Below are positions 14,706 through 23,170 of a DNA stretch of 28,563 nt, piece by piece. The position numbers and the translations under genes are program-made. The stretch covers positions 1-28,563 of the forward strand of contig DASWJQ010000135.1 of NCBI GenBank assembly GCA_036397095.1, read 5' to 3'. A model generated the notes under the pieces. The model was given only the letters and a program-made list of their open reading frames with translations, was not told the DNA's origin and ran no database searches. This DNA is from DASWJQ01 sp036397095. GTDB lineage: Bacteria > Chloroflexota > Anaerolineae > Anaerolineales > E44-bin32. Each line of letters begins with the position of its first letter. Position 1 is the stretch's first letter.

Positions 14706-14733
14706 GTAGGGACGTCATATACAACGTCCCTAC
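14706..14733. repeat. 28-bp palindromic repeat, copy 3
   Basis: Half-sites GTAGGGACGTCATA and TACAACGTCCCTAC. The outer 11 bp of each arm pair perfectly; the centre differs from the other copies. It lies between the tRNA terminator and the pncB 3' end. Confidence 0.8.
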
Positions 14734-14742
14734 ATTTCATTG

Positions 14743-14839
14743 TCTCTGGGCTGGCTGACGGCTGAAGGCTGACAGCAGACAGCACGGGTTCCTTCGTGCT
14801 CCCCACTTCACCTTGGTGCCCTTCGAGGCTTCGTGGTTA
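14743..14839. repeat. Composite intergenic repeat, half copy (core + right arm) ending in the pncB stop
   Basis: A core of GCTGA/GTCAGC-like units (GCTGGCTGACGGCTGAAGG, then CTGACAGCAGACAGC) is followed by the right arm, which ends CTTCGTGGTTA. The final TTA (14837-14839) is the complement of the TAA stop of pncB. No left arm is visible. Confidence 0.75.
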
Positions 14840-16384
14840 CCCGGAGCGAGCCGCCTCGACCATCCGGCTCTTAAGTCCCCACAACCCATCCGACAGCGAC
14901 ACGTGGTACAGATGCGGGTTGACCAGGCGCAGGACGCCCGGATCGAGCCGGTCGATGTCAGCCCGGCGGTTGGCGCGCATTTCGTCAAGCGTTGGCGCCT
15001 CGGCCAATCTGCGGCCTGCCTCCATCACCGGGATCAACAATGGCTCGATCCGCTGGAGTTGGTCGAGGGCAAGCGTGCGCTTGCGCGCCGGGTCGTGCGG
15101 GTGGTGCAGCGTCAGCTGCGCCGCCTGGCGCGGATCCTCTTCCAACAGCGTGACCAGATCGGCGGTAGCCTTGCCTCGCCGATCGTAAAGCCGCCAGGGG
15201 CGCTTGCGCCCGGGGTTGGGGGTCTTCTCGGCCGATTCGGAGACCTTGATCGCCGGCTGCCAGCCGCCTGCCTCCTCGACTGCCACCAGCTTATACACAC
15301 CGCCCAGCGCCGGTTCGCCCCACGACGTGATCAACCGCGTGCCCACACCAAACGCCAACCGTTTGATCACAGGCTCCGGATCGAGTCCATAACGCGGCGC
15401 TTCCTGTCCGATTTGGGTCAAAATCTGCCAGATGACCAGCTCATCCAGGTTGTTCGATAATACGATTTGTGCGTCTTCGAAGCCGGCGTCGTTGAGCATG
15501 CGGGCCGCCTGAATGCTCAGGTAGGCGAGATCGCCCGAATCCAGCCGGACGCCGATCGGTTTGTGCCCCTTACGCCGCAGCTCCTCAAACACCCGGATGG
15601 CGTTGGGCAGTCCGCTCTCGAGTGTATCGATCGTATCAACCAACAGCAAACAATCGTCCGGGTACACCTCGGCATAGGCGCGGAAAGCGCCCAACTCGCC
15701 CTCCCCCATCGCCATGAAGACCTGGACCAGGCTGTGGGCCAGGGTGCCCTTGGGCTCAAGTCCCATCAGGTGGGACAGCCCGACGTAGGAGCTGAAGTCG
15801 GCCCCGCCAATCAAGGCGGCGCGGGCGCCTGCAGTGGCTCCCCGATCCTGCGCCCTCCGCAGCCCGAACTCGAGCAAGGGTTGGCCGCGCCCGCTCTCCC
15901 GAATACGGGCCGCCTTGGTGGCGATCAGGGTCTGATAGTTCATTTGGTTAAGGAGCGAGGTTTCGAGCAGTTGCGCCTGGGCCAGCGGCCCGCGCACTAC
16001 CAGCAACGGCACATTGGGGTGCACTACCCGACCCTCGGCGACGGCTTCGATCGTCAGGCCATCGAAGGATCCATTCCCGCTCAGCCAGTCGAGGAAGCTT
16101 GCCTCGAAGACCGCACCGCCGGTTCGATTCTTGTGCTGGCGTAGGAGCGCCAATTCCTCGGTGCCGATCCGGGCTGTTTCGATCCATTCGAGCAACCAGG
16201 CCAGTCCGGCGCTGACGCAGAAGCCGGCCTGGTGCTCACCATAATCGGGGTAGTCGCGGAAGAAGTAATCGAAAGCGACTGGCTTCTCGTGCAGCCCCAG
16301 CCGAAAGTACAACTGAGCCATCGTCAGTTCGTACTGGTCGGTCAGCAGGATGCCCTCGGCCAGGGACCGTTGTGCAAGCTTCAT
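14837..16384 (-). CDS. pncB: Nicotinate phosphoribosyltransferase
   Basis: A 515-aa cytoplasmic enzyme that joins nicotinate to PRPP with ATP, giving nicotinate mononucleotide for NAD salvage. Seen: the N-terminal LLTDQYELTMAQLYF (family signature), FDYFFRDYP, LLEFGLRRAQDRGA with the phospho-His region, GGADFSSYVGLSHLMGLEPKGTLAHS, LLVDTIDTL, VRLDSGDLAYLS (ribose/PRPP-binding) and FGVGTRLITSW. The length fits the longer bacterial NAPRTases. A GAGGT lies 5-9 nt before the ATG. It begins 18 nt after the nicotinamidase-like gene, so nicotinamide deamidation and nicotinate capture are encoded together. Its TAA stop belongs to a repeat end. Confidence 0.95.
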   Translation of the reverse strand: MKLAQRSLAEGILLTDQYELTMAQLYFRLGLHEKPVAFDYFFRDYPDYGEHQAGFCVSAGLAWLLEWIETARIGTEELALLRQHKNRTGGAVFEASFLDWLSGNGSFDGLTIEAVAEGRVVHPNVPLLVVRGPLAQAQLLETSLLNQMNYQTLIATKAARIRESGRGQPLLEFGLRRAQDRGATAGARAALIGGADFSSYVGLSHLMGLEPKGTLAHSLVQVFMAMGEGELGAFRAYAEVYPDDCLLLVDTIDTLESGLPNAIRVFEELRRKGHKPIGVRLDSGDLAYLSIQAARMLNDAGFEDAQIVLSNNLDELVIWQILTQIGQEAPRYGLDPEPVIKRLAFGVGTRLITSWGEPALGGVYKLVAVEEAGGWQPAIKVSESAEKTPNPGRKRPWRLYDRRGKATADLVTLLEEDPRQAAQLTLHHPHDPARKRTLALDQLQRIEPLLIPVMEAGRRLAEAPTLDEMRANRRADIDRLDPGVLRLVNPHLYHVSLSDGLWGLKSRMVEAARSG

Positions 16385-16402
16385 GTTGACCTCGTGGTTG
16401 GG

Positions 16403-17317
16403 TCAGCCGATCGGATCGCGGGTGGTCACCCGCCCGACGCCTTGTGCGGCGAAACGGCTGAATGCCTCGTCGGCCAGCCGGGCGAAGTCTATGTCCGGAT
16501 GCGACACCGGTGAGCAGGCATCCTCCAGCAGTCGCAGTCTTGGGGCCAGATCCGGCGCATGGCGCAGGATCGACTGGACCGTCTCCAATACGCAGTGGCT
16601 CTTGGCCTGCCCGGCCGCATAGATCAGGTCAAAGCTTGCGAGCTGCTGGAGGAACGATCGATTCAGCTCGCCGCCAGGCACCCCTGGCACCTTAACCTCC
16701 GGTTCGAGCAGCGAATAGTACTCGGTCTTGGCGATCAGGCCCTTGGTCACGATGGTTGGCTGGTAACCGCGGGCTGCCGCATGGTAGGCAACGGCCTCGT
16801 ACAGGGCCGGGGTCAGGCTGTGCCCGGGCGTGCCCAACAGCGTGTGGAATGGCCAGATCATGAGATCCTTCTTGGCCTGACTCTGCAACTGCTTGACATA
16901 GTCGAGTGACCAATCCGGTTCATACAGGGGCTGCCAGCGACCCGCCTTCACTTGTTGGGCTGTGATTGCCGTGTAGGGCTCAGGAGGCCTGCCCTCACTG
17001 TCGGCCCACCAGGTGGGGAAGAAGATCTGGAGCGGCACGTGGCTGTCAAGCGAGGCAGCAATATGGCCGATCTCGGCTTCGTGATCGAAGAGCCATGCGA
17101 TCGTGCGCCGCGTGTCGTCCACCGCACCGGGAACGCTGAGGGCGCCGTCGGCATGGACAAAGTCTACCTGCACATCGACCAGCAGCAGGAGCACCCGCCG
17201 TTCGTCGCTGGCGGCCGGCGGCAGCCGGGCGGCCAGGCCAGCGGCGACGGCCAGCCCCGTCCGGGCCAGGGCGAAACGGCCGACCCGATCGGGTTCATTG
17301 AAGGTGGGATGCGTCAT
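16403..17317 (-). CDS. Isochorismatase-fold cysteine hydrolase, probable nicotinamidase
   Basis: A 304-aa protein with the catalytic set of nicotinamidases: Asp48 (LLVDVQVDF), Lys192 (IVTKGL) and Cys242 (AKSHCV), and the metal ligands Asp91-x-His93 (SLDSHVP) and His158 (WPFHTLLGT). Nicotinamidase hydrolyses nicotinamide to nicotinate and ammonia. It is about 100 residues longer than PncA: there is an N-terminal extension of about 40 residues and a large insertion (about 100-150, with IFFPTWWADSEGRPP) between the metal motifs. Its position immediately upstream of pncB supports the nicotinamide substrate. It could instead act on another amide, so no symbol is given. The ATG has only a weak Shine-Dalgarno. 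Confidence 0.85.
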   Translation of the reverse strand: MTHPTFNEPDRVGRFALARTGLAVAAGLAARLPPAASDERRVLLLLVDVQVDFVHADGALSVPGAVDDTRRTIAWLFDHEAEIGHIAASLDSHVPLQIFFPTWWADSEGRPPEPYTAITAQQVKAGRWQPLYEPDWSLDYVKQLQSQAKKDLMIWPFHTLLGTPGHSLTPALYEAVAYHAAARGYQPTIVTKGLIAKTEYYSLLEPEVKVPGVPGGELNRSFLQQLASFDLIYAAGQAKSHCVLETVQSILRHAPDLAPRLRLLEDACSPVSHPDIDFARLADEAFSRFAAQGVGRVTTRDPIG

Positions 17318-17355
17318 GGTCGGAAGTCTCGCTGCCTCAAATGCTGCCTGGCCGA

Positions 17356-17781
17356 CTAGTCCGGTTCGAGTCGGCCTTCCAGCAAAGCCTTGAACCGGCT
17401 CAGATCACTTTGCCAACGGGCTCGCAGATCGCCCAGGGCCTGCAGCGGCTCGTCGGAGCCATCGCCGGCGACCGTCGTCGTCATCAACGACACTTCGACC
17501 TGGTCATCGTTGAGTTGATGGAAGGTGACCTGTCCGCTTTGCTGCAAGTCGCCGCCCTGACCGCTCCAGGCCAACCGATGGGGCGCCTCGTCCATAGTCT
17601 GCTCGGTGGTCCACTGCAGTCGTTGGCCGTCCTCGGTCTCGAGCGACCAGCGCAGTTGTCGGCCCTCGCCGGTCTCGACAGATTCGACGCCGGTCATGAA
17701 ATCCTGCGGCCGATCACGCCAGACCCGGTAGGCCCTGGCCGCGGTCGTCTTAACTATCAGGCTCTCCTTGATCGTCGCCAT
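17356..17781 (-). CDS. SRPBCC/START-like fold protein (polyketide cyclase/AHSA1-like)
   Basis: A 141-aa single-domain protein. The pattern IKESLIVKTTAARAYRVWRD (start of the SRPBCC strand and helix), the central LQWTTEQTMDEAPHRLAW and VEVSLMTTTVAG strands, and the C-terminal helix LGDLRARWQSDLSRFKALLE match the ligand-binding helix-grip fold. No catalytic residues can be named. It lies between otsAB (47 nt upstream) and the nicotinamidase-like gene (38 nt downstream) on the same strand. AAAGGA lies at a suitable distance from its ATG. The ligand is unknown. Confidence 0.78.
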   Translation of the reverse strand: MATIKESLIVKTTAARAYRVWRDRPQDFMTGVESVETGEGRQLRWSLETEDGQRLQWTTEQTMDEAPHRLAWSGQGGDLQQSGQVTFHQLNDDQVEVSLMTTTVAGDGSDEPLQALGDLRARWQSDLSRFKALLEGRLEPD

Positions 17782-17828
17782 GCTCGGGTCCTTTCCCGGT
17801 TGACTGGACGAAGTATATGAAATGAGTG

Positions 17829-20054
17829 CTATTCGGCGGCGAGCAAGGCACGCAGTAGTTCGCGCACCTGACTAGCTTCGACGAGGTGGTAGCGAGCCGC
17901 CGATTGCGGTGCCCGCCCGACCTTGACCGTGATGCCGTCATCGGGCATCGCTTCGAACAGATCCTCGTCGGTCACATCATCCCCAATCGCTAAGGTGAAG
18001 TCATGCTGACCGTCGCCGCTGAGCCAGCGCTGGGCTGCCCGCCCCTTGTTGACGTTGCTTTGTTTTACCTCGATCACCTTGTTGCCCTGCATCACATGCA
18101 GCGGCGTATTCATCAGGTAGGCTTCCAGCGTCTCGATCAACTCCTTGGCCCGCAATGAGCCGAGCTCCGGCTCGGCTTGGCGGTAATGCCACACCAGTGA
18201 CGAGCCCTTGTCCTCCAGGTAGGCACCCGGCGTCCGGTCGACGTAAACCTCCATCACCGGCCGGATTTCGTCCTGCCAGCGACTGTGCGTGCCGTCTTCC
18301 GTCAAGCGCCAGTTACCGTCGGCCTGGCGCACACGGGCCCCATGTTCGGCGACTAGATCAATGCCGGTGGCGCCCAACCATCGGTCGAGCGTCCCATGAT
18401 CGCGGCCGCTGATCACGACTACCTTGTTCTTTGGGTCACCCGCCAGCTGCTTGAGAAGCTGCAGCAGTTCCTCGTCGGGCTCAGCGCTGTCGGCGCGCGA
18501 ACGGAAGCCAACCAGCGTTCCATCATAGTCCAACATCAGCAGGCGCCGCCCGGACTGGCGGTACGCGTCGATTACCCGCTGGCGGCGATCGCCGGTCAGG
18601 CTGCGCGTGCGGTAGGTGGGGCGCGCCTGGCGGGCCGCGCTCAACTGCATGAGGAAGTCATCGGCCCAGCGGGCAGTGGTATAGCGTTCAAGCCGGGCGC
18701 GCATCGGCTTGTTGCGCCGCAGCTGCTCGTCCTCAGGCATCGTCAACGCCTGCAGCAATTTCTCGACGATTTCCGGCTGATCGTGGGGATTAACGATCAG
18801 CGCCTCACCCAATTCTTCGGCCGAGCCGGCCGTTTCACTCAACACCAAGACGCCCGTGCCATCCGGCCGAGCAGCCAGATACTCCTTGGCGACCAGATTC
18901 ATCCCATCACGTAATGGCGTCACCAACGCGACGTCGGCTAGCAGGTAGAAAGGGACCAGTCCCTCGAACGGCAGCTGGCGGTACAGGTACCAAATCGGAG
19001 TCCAGCCCGGTTGGCTGAACCGACCGTTGATCCGTCCAATCAGTTCATCGACCTGCCGCTTCAGACTCTGATACTCAGGAACCGACTCACGCGACGGAAC
19101 ACAGATCGACACCAGGCTTACACGCCCGCGCCAATCCGGATGGTCGTCCAGGAAGCGCGAGAAGGCGCGCAACCGCTCAACGATGCCCTTGGTGAAATCG
19201 AGCCGGTCCACCGACAGCACAATCTTGCGTCCGCCGCGCTGAGCCTCGAGTTCGTCCAGACCGACTTGTACCTGCGGAAGTTGGTGGGCAGAGCCTAACC
19301 GGTCGACGTCAACACCGAGCGGGAAGGTGTCCACCTTGACCGGCCGTTCGCCCACCAGCACCCGGCCGAATTCGCTTTCCAGGCCAAGGATGCGCAGCAG
19401 CGAGCTGTTGAAATGGCGTGCATAGCTGAAGCTGTGGAAACCGATCAAGTCGGCCCCCAGCAAACCTTCCAGCAACTCCTCGCGCCAGGGCAGCGTGCGG
19501 AACAGTTCGTAGGAGGGGAACGGGATGTGCAGAAAGAAACCGATCGTGCTGTGGGGCACGGCCTGGCGAACCAGCGCCGGCAGCAGCATCAGGTGGTAGT
19601 CGTGGATCCACACCCGGTCGTCGGGTGTCAGCAGTTCAGATAGTCTCTCAGCGAAGTGCAGATTGACCTGCTCGTAAGCCCGCCACTCGTCCCAGTCGTA
19701 GTGGGCATACTGCATAAAGTAGTGGAACAGCGGCCACAGGCAGCCGTTGGAGAATCCGGTGTAGTACGGCTCGAACAGCGCTTCATCGAGGAACAACGGC
19801 AAGCAACCGTAGTCCTGCTCCAGCCGCCGGCCGATCTCGGCAGCCTCCTCCGCACTGTTGGGGGTTATCCCGGGCCAGCCGAGCCACAACATCTCGGTCT
19901 CATCCCGCAGCGCATTCAAGCTGGTGGCCAGTCCGCCCACCGACGGCTGGAACGACAGCCCATTCTCCCGCCGTTCGACACTGACCGGCAACCGGTTGGA
20001 AACGATAATCAGCCGGCCACGGCTGCTGGTCGCCTGACTGCCCCGTTGACCCAT
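17829..20054 (-). CDS. otsAB: Bifunctional trehalose-6-phosphate synthase/phosphatase
   Basis: A 741-aa fusion that makes trehalose from UDP-glucose (or another NDP-glucose) and glucose-6-phosphate, then dephosphorylates it. The OtsA/GT20 part (about 10-480) starts RLIIVSNRLPVSV and has WIHDYHLMLLP, GFFLHIPFPS, SVDRLDFTKGI and TPLRDGMNLVAKEYLA. The OtsB/HAD part (about 500-741) has the nucleophile motif LMLDYDGTLVGF (Asp509), ISGRDH, VAEHGA, KGRAAQRWL and the metal site GDDVTDEDLF. All catalytic motifs of both halves are intact. The frame is open to 20183, but ATG 20054 (GQRGSQAT...) is preceded by AAGGAAG and sits just before the conserved strand, so it is taken as the start. Trehalose would serve in osmotic or desiccation protection. 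Confidence 0.95.
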   Translation of the reverse strand: MGQRGSQATSSRGRLIIVSNRLPVSVERRENGLSFQPSVGGLATSLNALRDETEMLWLGWPGITPNSAEEAAEIGRRLEQDYGCLPLFLDEALFEPYYTGFSNGCLWPLFHYFMQYAHYDWDEWRAYEQVNLHFAERLSELLTPDDRVWIHDYHLMLLPALVRQAVPHSTIGFFLHIPFPSYELFRTLPWREELLEGLLGADLIGFHSFSYARHFNSSLLRILGLESEFGRVLVGERPVKVDTFPLGVDVDRLGSAHQLPQVQVGLDELEAQRGGRKIVLSVDRLDFTKGIVERLRAFSRFLDDHPDWRGRVSLVSICVPSRESVPEYQSLKRQVDELIGRINGRFSQPGWTPIWYLYRQLPFEGLVPFYLLADVALVTPLRDGMNLVAKEYLAARPDGTGVLVLSETAGSAEELGEALIVNPHDQPEIVEKLLQALTMPEDEQLRRNKPMRARLERYTTARWADDFLMQLSAARQARPTYRTRSLTGDRRQRVIDAYRQSGRRLLMLDYDGTLVGFRSRADSAEPDEELLQLLKQLAGDPKNKVVVISGRDHGTLDRWLGATGIDLVAEHGARVRQADGNWRLTEDGTHSRWQDEIRPVMEVYVDRTPGAYLEDKGSSLVWHYRQAEPELGSLRAKELIETLEAYLMNTPLHVMQGNKVIEVKQSNVNKGRAAQRWLSGDGQHDFTLAIGDDVTDEDLFEAMPDDGITVKVGRAPQSAARYHLVEASQVRELLRALLAAE

Positions 20055-20140
20055 GTGCTTCCTTTCCGGCCTAATGACAGCCGGACATGTCGTCTTTGGG
20101 CCAAGCATACCATTCGGACGGCATGCGCTCTGCGCCCGCG

Positions 20141-20170
20141 TTGACCGGTCAAGTCCCGGCTTGCTAGAAT
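20141..20170 (+). promoter_or_regulatory. Promoter of the hybrid kinase gene, with TTGACCGGTCAA palindrome
   Basis: TTGACC (20141-20146), an 18-nt spacer and an extended -10 TGC-TAGAAT (20162-20170). The -35 is half of the perfect palindrome TTGACCGGTCAA (20141-20152), lying in the divergent gap between otsAB and the kinase. The palindrome could be an operator or give a -35 on each strand; no matching -10 is seen for the minus strand. Confidence 0.55.
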
Positions 20171-20203
20171 AGCGGCCCACCAACCTGCCCGAATGGAACG
20201 ACG

Positions 20204-22351
20204 TTGAGCGAAGGTCAACCCGAGAAATCGGCAGAAAAGAATCTGCTGGGCCGCTGGCTCGCAGGGCTGCCGTATGCGGCGGCTGTCTTCCGGCTGGACG
20301 GCTCGCTGCTGCTGGCCAACGACGCCTTCGGCCAGCGGCTGGCCGGCCCCGCTTCGCCGGGATCTCATCCGGATCTGCCCGATCTCATCGGCCGGCAAGC
20401 CTTCGAGTCGGCTGCCCGCCAGCTAACTTCGGCCGGGTTGATGCCGCCGACCCCGGTCAAGATCTCCGGACAAGCCGGACAGGCTCCCGAACCGGCGACA
20501 CTTAGTTCCTGGCAGGACGACGAGGTTCAACTCCTGCTTCAATGGACGGGGCACCCGGCGGGCGCTGGATCGGACATGCCGGCGGTCGGTCTGCTGCTGG
20601 TGGCCGGCGATGGCCGCATTACTACGCTCAACCCAACCTTGGCGGAATTGCTTGGCGTGGATGAGGCAAGCTGGATCGGACAGCCAGCCGAAGCACTGCT
20701 GGACTTGATCGCCGAGCGCTCGGTGGAACCGGCGCTCACCCGGCCTTCCCTCGAGCAGGCGATGGTGGCCACAGGAGAACGGCCGCGGTTTCCGCTTGAC
20801 CTGGCGGGTCCGCCTGTGCGCCACGTGCAGGCGCTCGCCTTCCCGAGTTGGACCGAGCAGGGCGGGCCAAAAGGTTGGGGTTTGCTGCTGCTGGACAATT
20901 CCCGCACAGAACCCCAGGCGAACTGGTGGGTTGAGCAGCTGGCCGCCCTGGAGCACGAACTGCGCACTTCCCTGGCCAGCTTCAAGGGGCAAACAACGGC
21001 GCTGCTGGCCAACCTCGAGCGCTGGCCACGATCGACGGTCATCGAGTCTCTGCAAGCCTTGGATGGGGCCGCCGTTGAACTGGTGCGACGGGTCGACCAA
21101 AGTCTGGCCCTGGCTCGGTTGGAGACCGGACATCTTGGCCTGCACCCGCAAACGATCGAGGTGGCGGCACTGGTCAATGGCGCCCGTGAGCGAGCGGCGC
21201 CAGCACTCGATCATGTACGGCTTGCGCTTGACCTGGCCGCCGATCTGCCACCGGTGCGGGTCGACCCGGCCCGCATCGAAGAGGTGTTTGTGAGCCTGTT
21301 GGAGAATGCTGCGGCGCAGACGCCGGATGGCGCGACCGTCCGCCTCGGTGCCCAATGGGAGGCGCCGTGGGTGACCGTGTGGGTCGAAGACCCGGGACCC
21401 GTCGTGCTATCCGAGCGCCAGCCCCACCTGTTCGATCGGGCGCCCGCCGAACCGGAGGCGCGGACGGCACGTGGCCAGGGCTTGTACATCGCCCGCAGGC
21501 TTGTGGAAGCTCACGGTGGCCGGCTTTGGCTCGACAGCCCTGCACCGGGCCAAGAATCAGGCGCCCGCTTCTCGCTCCAACTGCTGTCCCTGCCCGTCGA
21601 AAGCGGTCAGGCGGACCCCACGGAGCCTATGCAAGCGGGCCTCCGTCAAGACCGGGTGCTGCTGGTCGAGAGCGACCCAGGCATGGCCGGCCAGCTCCAG
21701 GCTACCCTGGCGGACGCGGGCTATCTGGTCGACCAGCCGGCCGACAGTCTGGCCGCCGCCGAAATGGCGGCATTCCAGCCGGCGGACCTGGTTCTGGTGG
21801 ACCTAACCCTGCCATCCGGAGAAGCGTTGGCCCAGGTGAGGACCATCCAGCGTGCGACCCGCGCGCCCCTGGTCGCGCTGACCTCGCCAGCCTCGGCTGA
21901 CGATCTGGCCGCGCTGTTTGAGGCGGGTGTCGATGACTATCTGACCAAGCCAGTCCAGCCGGCCGACTTGCTGGCCCGGCTGCGGGCAAACATCCAGCGA
22001 TCCAGGTCGGGCGGGCCCGACGCGCCTTCACGACCGCGGGATAGCGGACTCCAAATCGACTATCCGCGCCGCCGGGCCCGCGCAAACGGCCGCCCCATCG
22101 AGCTGACCCCCACCGAGTTTGAGCTGCTGGCGCAGCTCGACCGCCACCGCGGCCAGGTCCTGACTCACGCCCAATTGATCGAACATTTGTGGCCGACCGG
22201 GCATGGCAACCGCCATCGCTTGTTCGTTCATATCAACCGGTTGCGCGCCAAGCTGGAACCCGATCCCAGCCATCCCCGCCACCTGCACACCCGCTGGGGT
22301 ACTGGCTACTTCTTGACTACGGAAGCCACCCCACGCAACCAAGTTAGCTAG
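20204..22351 (+). CDS. Single-chain two-component regulator: PAS-HisKA-HATPase-REC-winged helix
   Basis: A 715-aa soluble protein holding a whole two-component pathway. N-terminal PAS-like region (14-60) and a second PAS (about 125-235). HisKA with H-box LEHELRTSLASFKG (His251). HATPase_c (about 345-465) with N-box LLENAAAQT, G1 altered to EDPGPVV and G2 as GQGLYIARR. Receiver (about 480-600) with ESD acidic pocket, Asp533 (LVLVDLTLP), LTS and TKP. Then an OmpR/PhoB-type winged helix (about 615-705: PTEFELLAQLDRHRGQVLT ... HINRLRAKLE ... RWGTGYFL). The TTG start gives a leader of about 27 nt with a weak GGAAC ribosome site. Membrane segments are absent, so the signal is cytoplasmic. The targets are unknown; otsAB is divergent. 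Confidence 0.9.
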   Translation: MSEGQPEKSAEKNLLGRWLAGLPYAAAVFRLDGSLLLANDAFGQRLAGPASPGSHPDLPDLIGRQAFESAARQLTSAGLMPPTPVKISGQAGQAPEPATLSSWQDDEVQLLLQWTGHPAGAGSDMPAVGLLLVAGDGRITTLNPTLAELLGVDEASWIGQPAEALLDLIAERSVEPALTRPSLEQAMVATGERPRFPLDLAGPPVRHVQALAFPSWTEQGGPKGWGLLLLDNSRTEPQANWWVEQLAALEHELRTSLASFKGQTTALLANLERWPRSTVIESLQALDGAAVELVRRVDQSLALARLETGHLGLHPQTIEVAALVNGARERAAPALDHVRLALDLAADLPPVRVDPARIEEVFVSLLENAAAQTPDGATVRLGAQWEAPWVTVWVEDPGPVVLSERQPHLFDRAPAEPEARTARGQGLYIARRLVEAHGGRLWLDSPAPGQESGARFSLQLLSLPVESGQADPTEPMQAGLRQDRVLLVESDPGMAGQLQATLADAGYLVDQPADSLAAAEMAAFQPADLVLVDLTLPSGEALAQVRTIQRATRAPLVALTSPASADDLAALFEAGVDDYLTKPVQPADLLARLRANIQRSRSGGPDAPSRPRDSGLQIDYPRRRARANGRPIELTPTEFELLAQLDRHRGQVLTHAQLIEHLWPTGHGNRHRLFVHINRLRAKLEPDPSHPRHLHTRWGTGYFLTTEATPRNQVS

Positions 22352-22488
22352 GCCTACAGGCCATTCGAGAGAGATTCCTTAGAATTGTCTGGCACAATGG
22401 TTAAGTAAGACAGGTCCCTGCCCCGCCGTGCACAACCCCGATCGGGGCACACCCGTTGCGATTTCGACAATCAATGAGGAGGGTTTCC

Positions 22489-22812
22489 GTGGAGAAAGCC
22501 ACGAAGCATGCATCGACCCAAGGGCCAGCCAAGGGCAATGGCCTCGCCTGGTTTAAGGGTTTGTTGGTTGGCGCTGCCGCCGGCGCGGCGGCCGCCATCC
22601 TGATAGCACCGCGCTCGGGTGAAGAGACCCAAGCGGAGCTGCGCCGACGCAGCCAGGAGCTGAAGGAGCAAACCGAGCAGCGAGCCGATAAGTTGCGACT
22701 GCGGGCCGGCGAAGGCGTCAGGGACGCCCGGCTGGCCGTTGCCGACTGGCTGGAAACGCAGGCCGGCCAGCTCAGAAGTCTCGAGCCTGATCAACGCATC
22801 GCGGCGGAGTAG
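22489..22812 (+). CDS. YtxH domain-containing protein
   Basis: A 107-aa protein. After a short polar N-terminus comes a single glycine/alanine-rich helix (GLAWFKGLLVGAAAGAAAAILIAPRSGEETQAELR), the hallmark of YtxH-type stress proteins, then a long charged amphipathic coil (RRRSQELKEQTEQRADKLR) to the end. GTG 22489 is preceded by GAGGAGGG at 5-nt spacing; the in-frame ATG at 22474 would put that Shine-Dalgarno inside the gene, so GTG is chosen. It is probably anchored in the membrane by the helix. The molecular function is unknown, and a stress role is inferred only from the Bacillus family name. Confidence 0.82.
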   Translation: MEKATKHASTQGPAKGNGLAWFKGLLVGAAAGAAAAILIAPRSGEETQAELRRRSQELKEQTEQRADKLRLRAGEGVRDARLAVADWLETQAGQLRSLEPDQRIAAE

Positions 22813-23170
22813 CGCCTGATCCCCGCTGCCGCCGAGGATCCCGGCGGCAGCGGGGCAAGGTGACGCTCGGGGCCGGCACCGTCGCCGAGGCCCAACAGCG
22901 GCTGCCAACCGGTGAGCCCCCGACGCGTTCGTGCGCGACCTTCGCCATGCGCCGGTCATTGCGGGGCCATGATCGACCCATACCGGCGTCATGCAGCAGG
23001 TCCTGTTTTGTTGACCACAGCCGACCGGCCAACCGCTGCCGGGTGCCAGCGGTACCAACCCGAAGCGGTGGTCTCCAAGCCCTGCGACGTACGGGACCAG
23101 ATCCGCCGCAAGCGCCGGCTGCTGTCGGCGGCCGCGCCACCCGAACGCAAGACCAACCGAGGAGACGCCC
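22813..23170. other. Gene-free region with a 14-bp hairpin
   Basis: 358 nt before the CarD-family gene. It opens with a perfect 14-bp stem (22821-22834 with 22842-22855, CCCCGCTGCCGCCG and its complement, loop AGGATCC) that has no T tract. A second 7-bp hairpin ACCGCTG/CAGCGGT lies at 23032-23053. Open frames here show no recognisable domain, and I see no convincing promoter. It may hold a 3' stabiliser for the YtxH gene and a long leader for the CarD-family gene. Confidence 0.5.
22821..22855 (+). terminator. Strong hairpin 9 nt after the YtxH gene (no T tract)
   Basis: Perfect 14-bp GC-rich stem with a 7-nt loop, followed by CAAGG rather than T. It is either an atypical terminator or an mRNA-stabilising stem. 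Confidence 0.5.
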
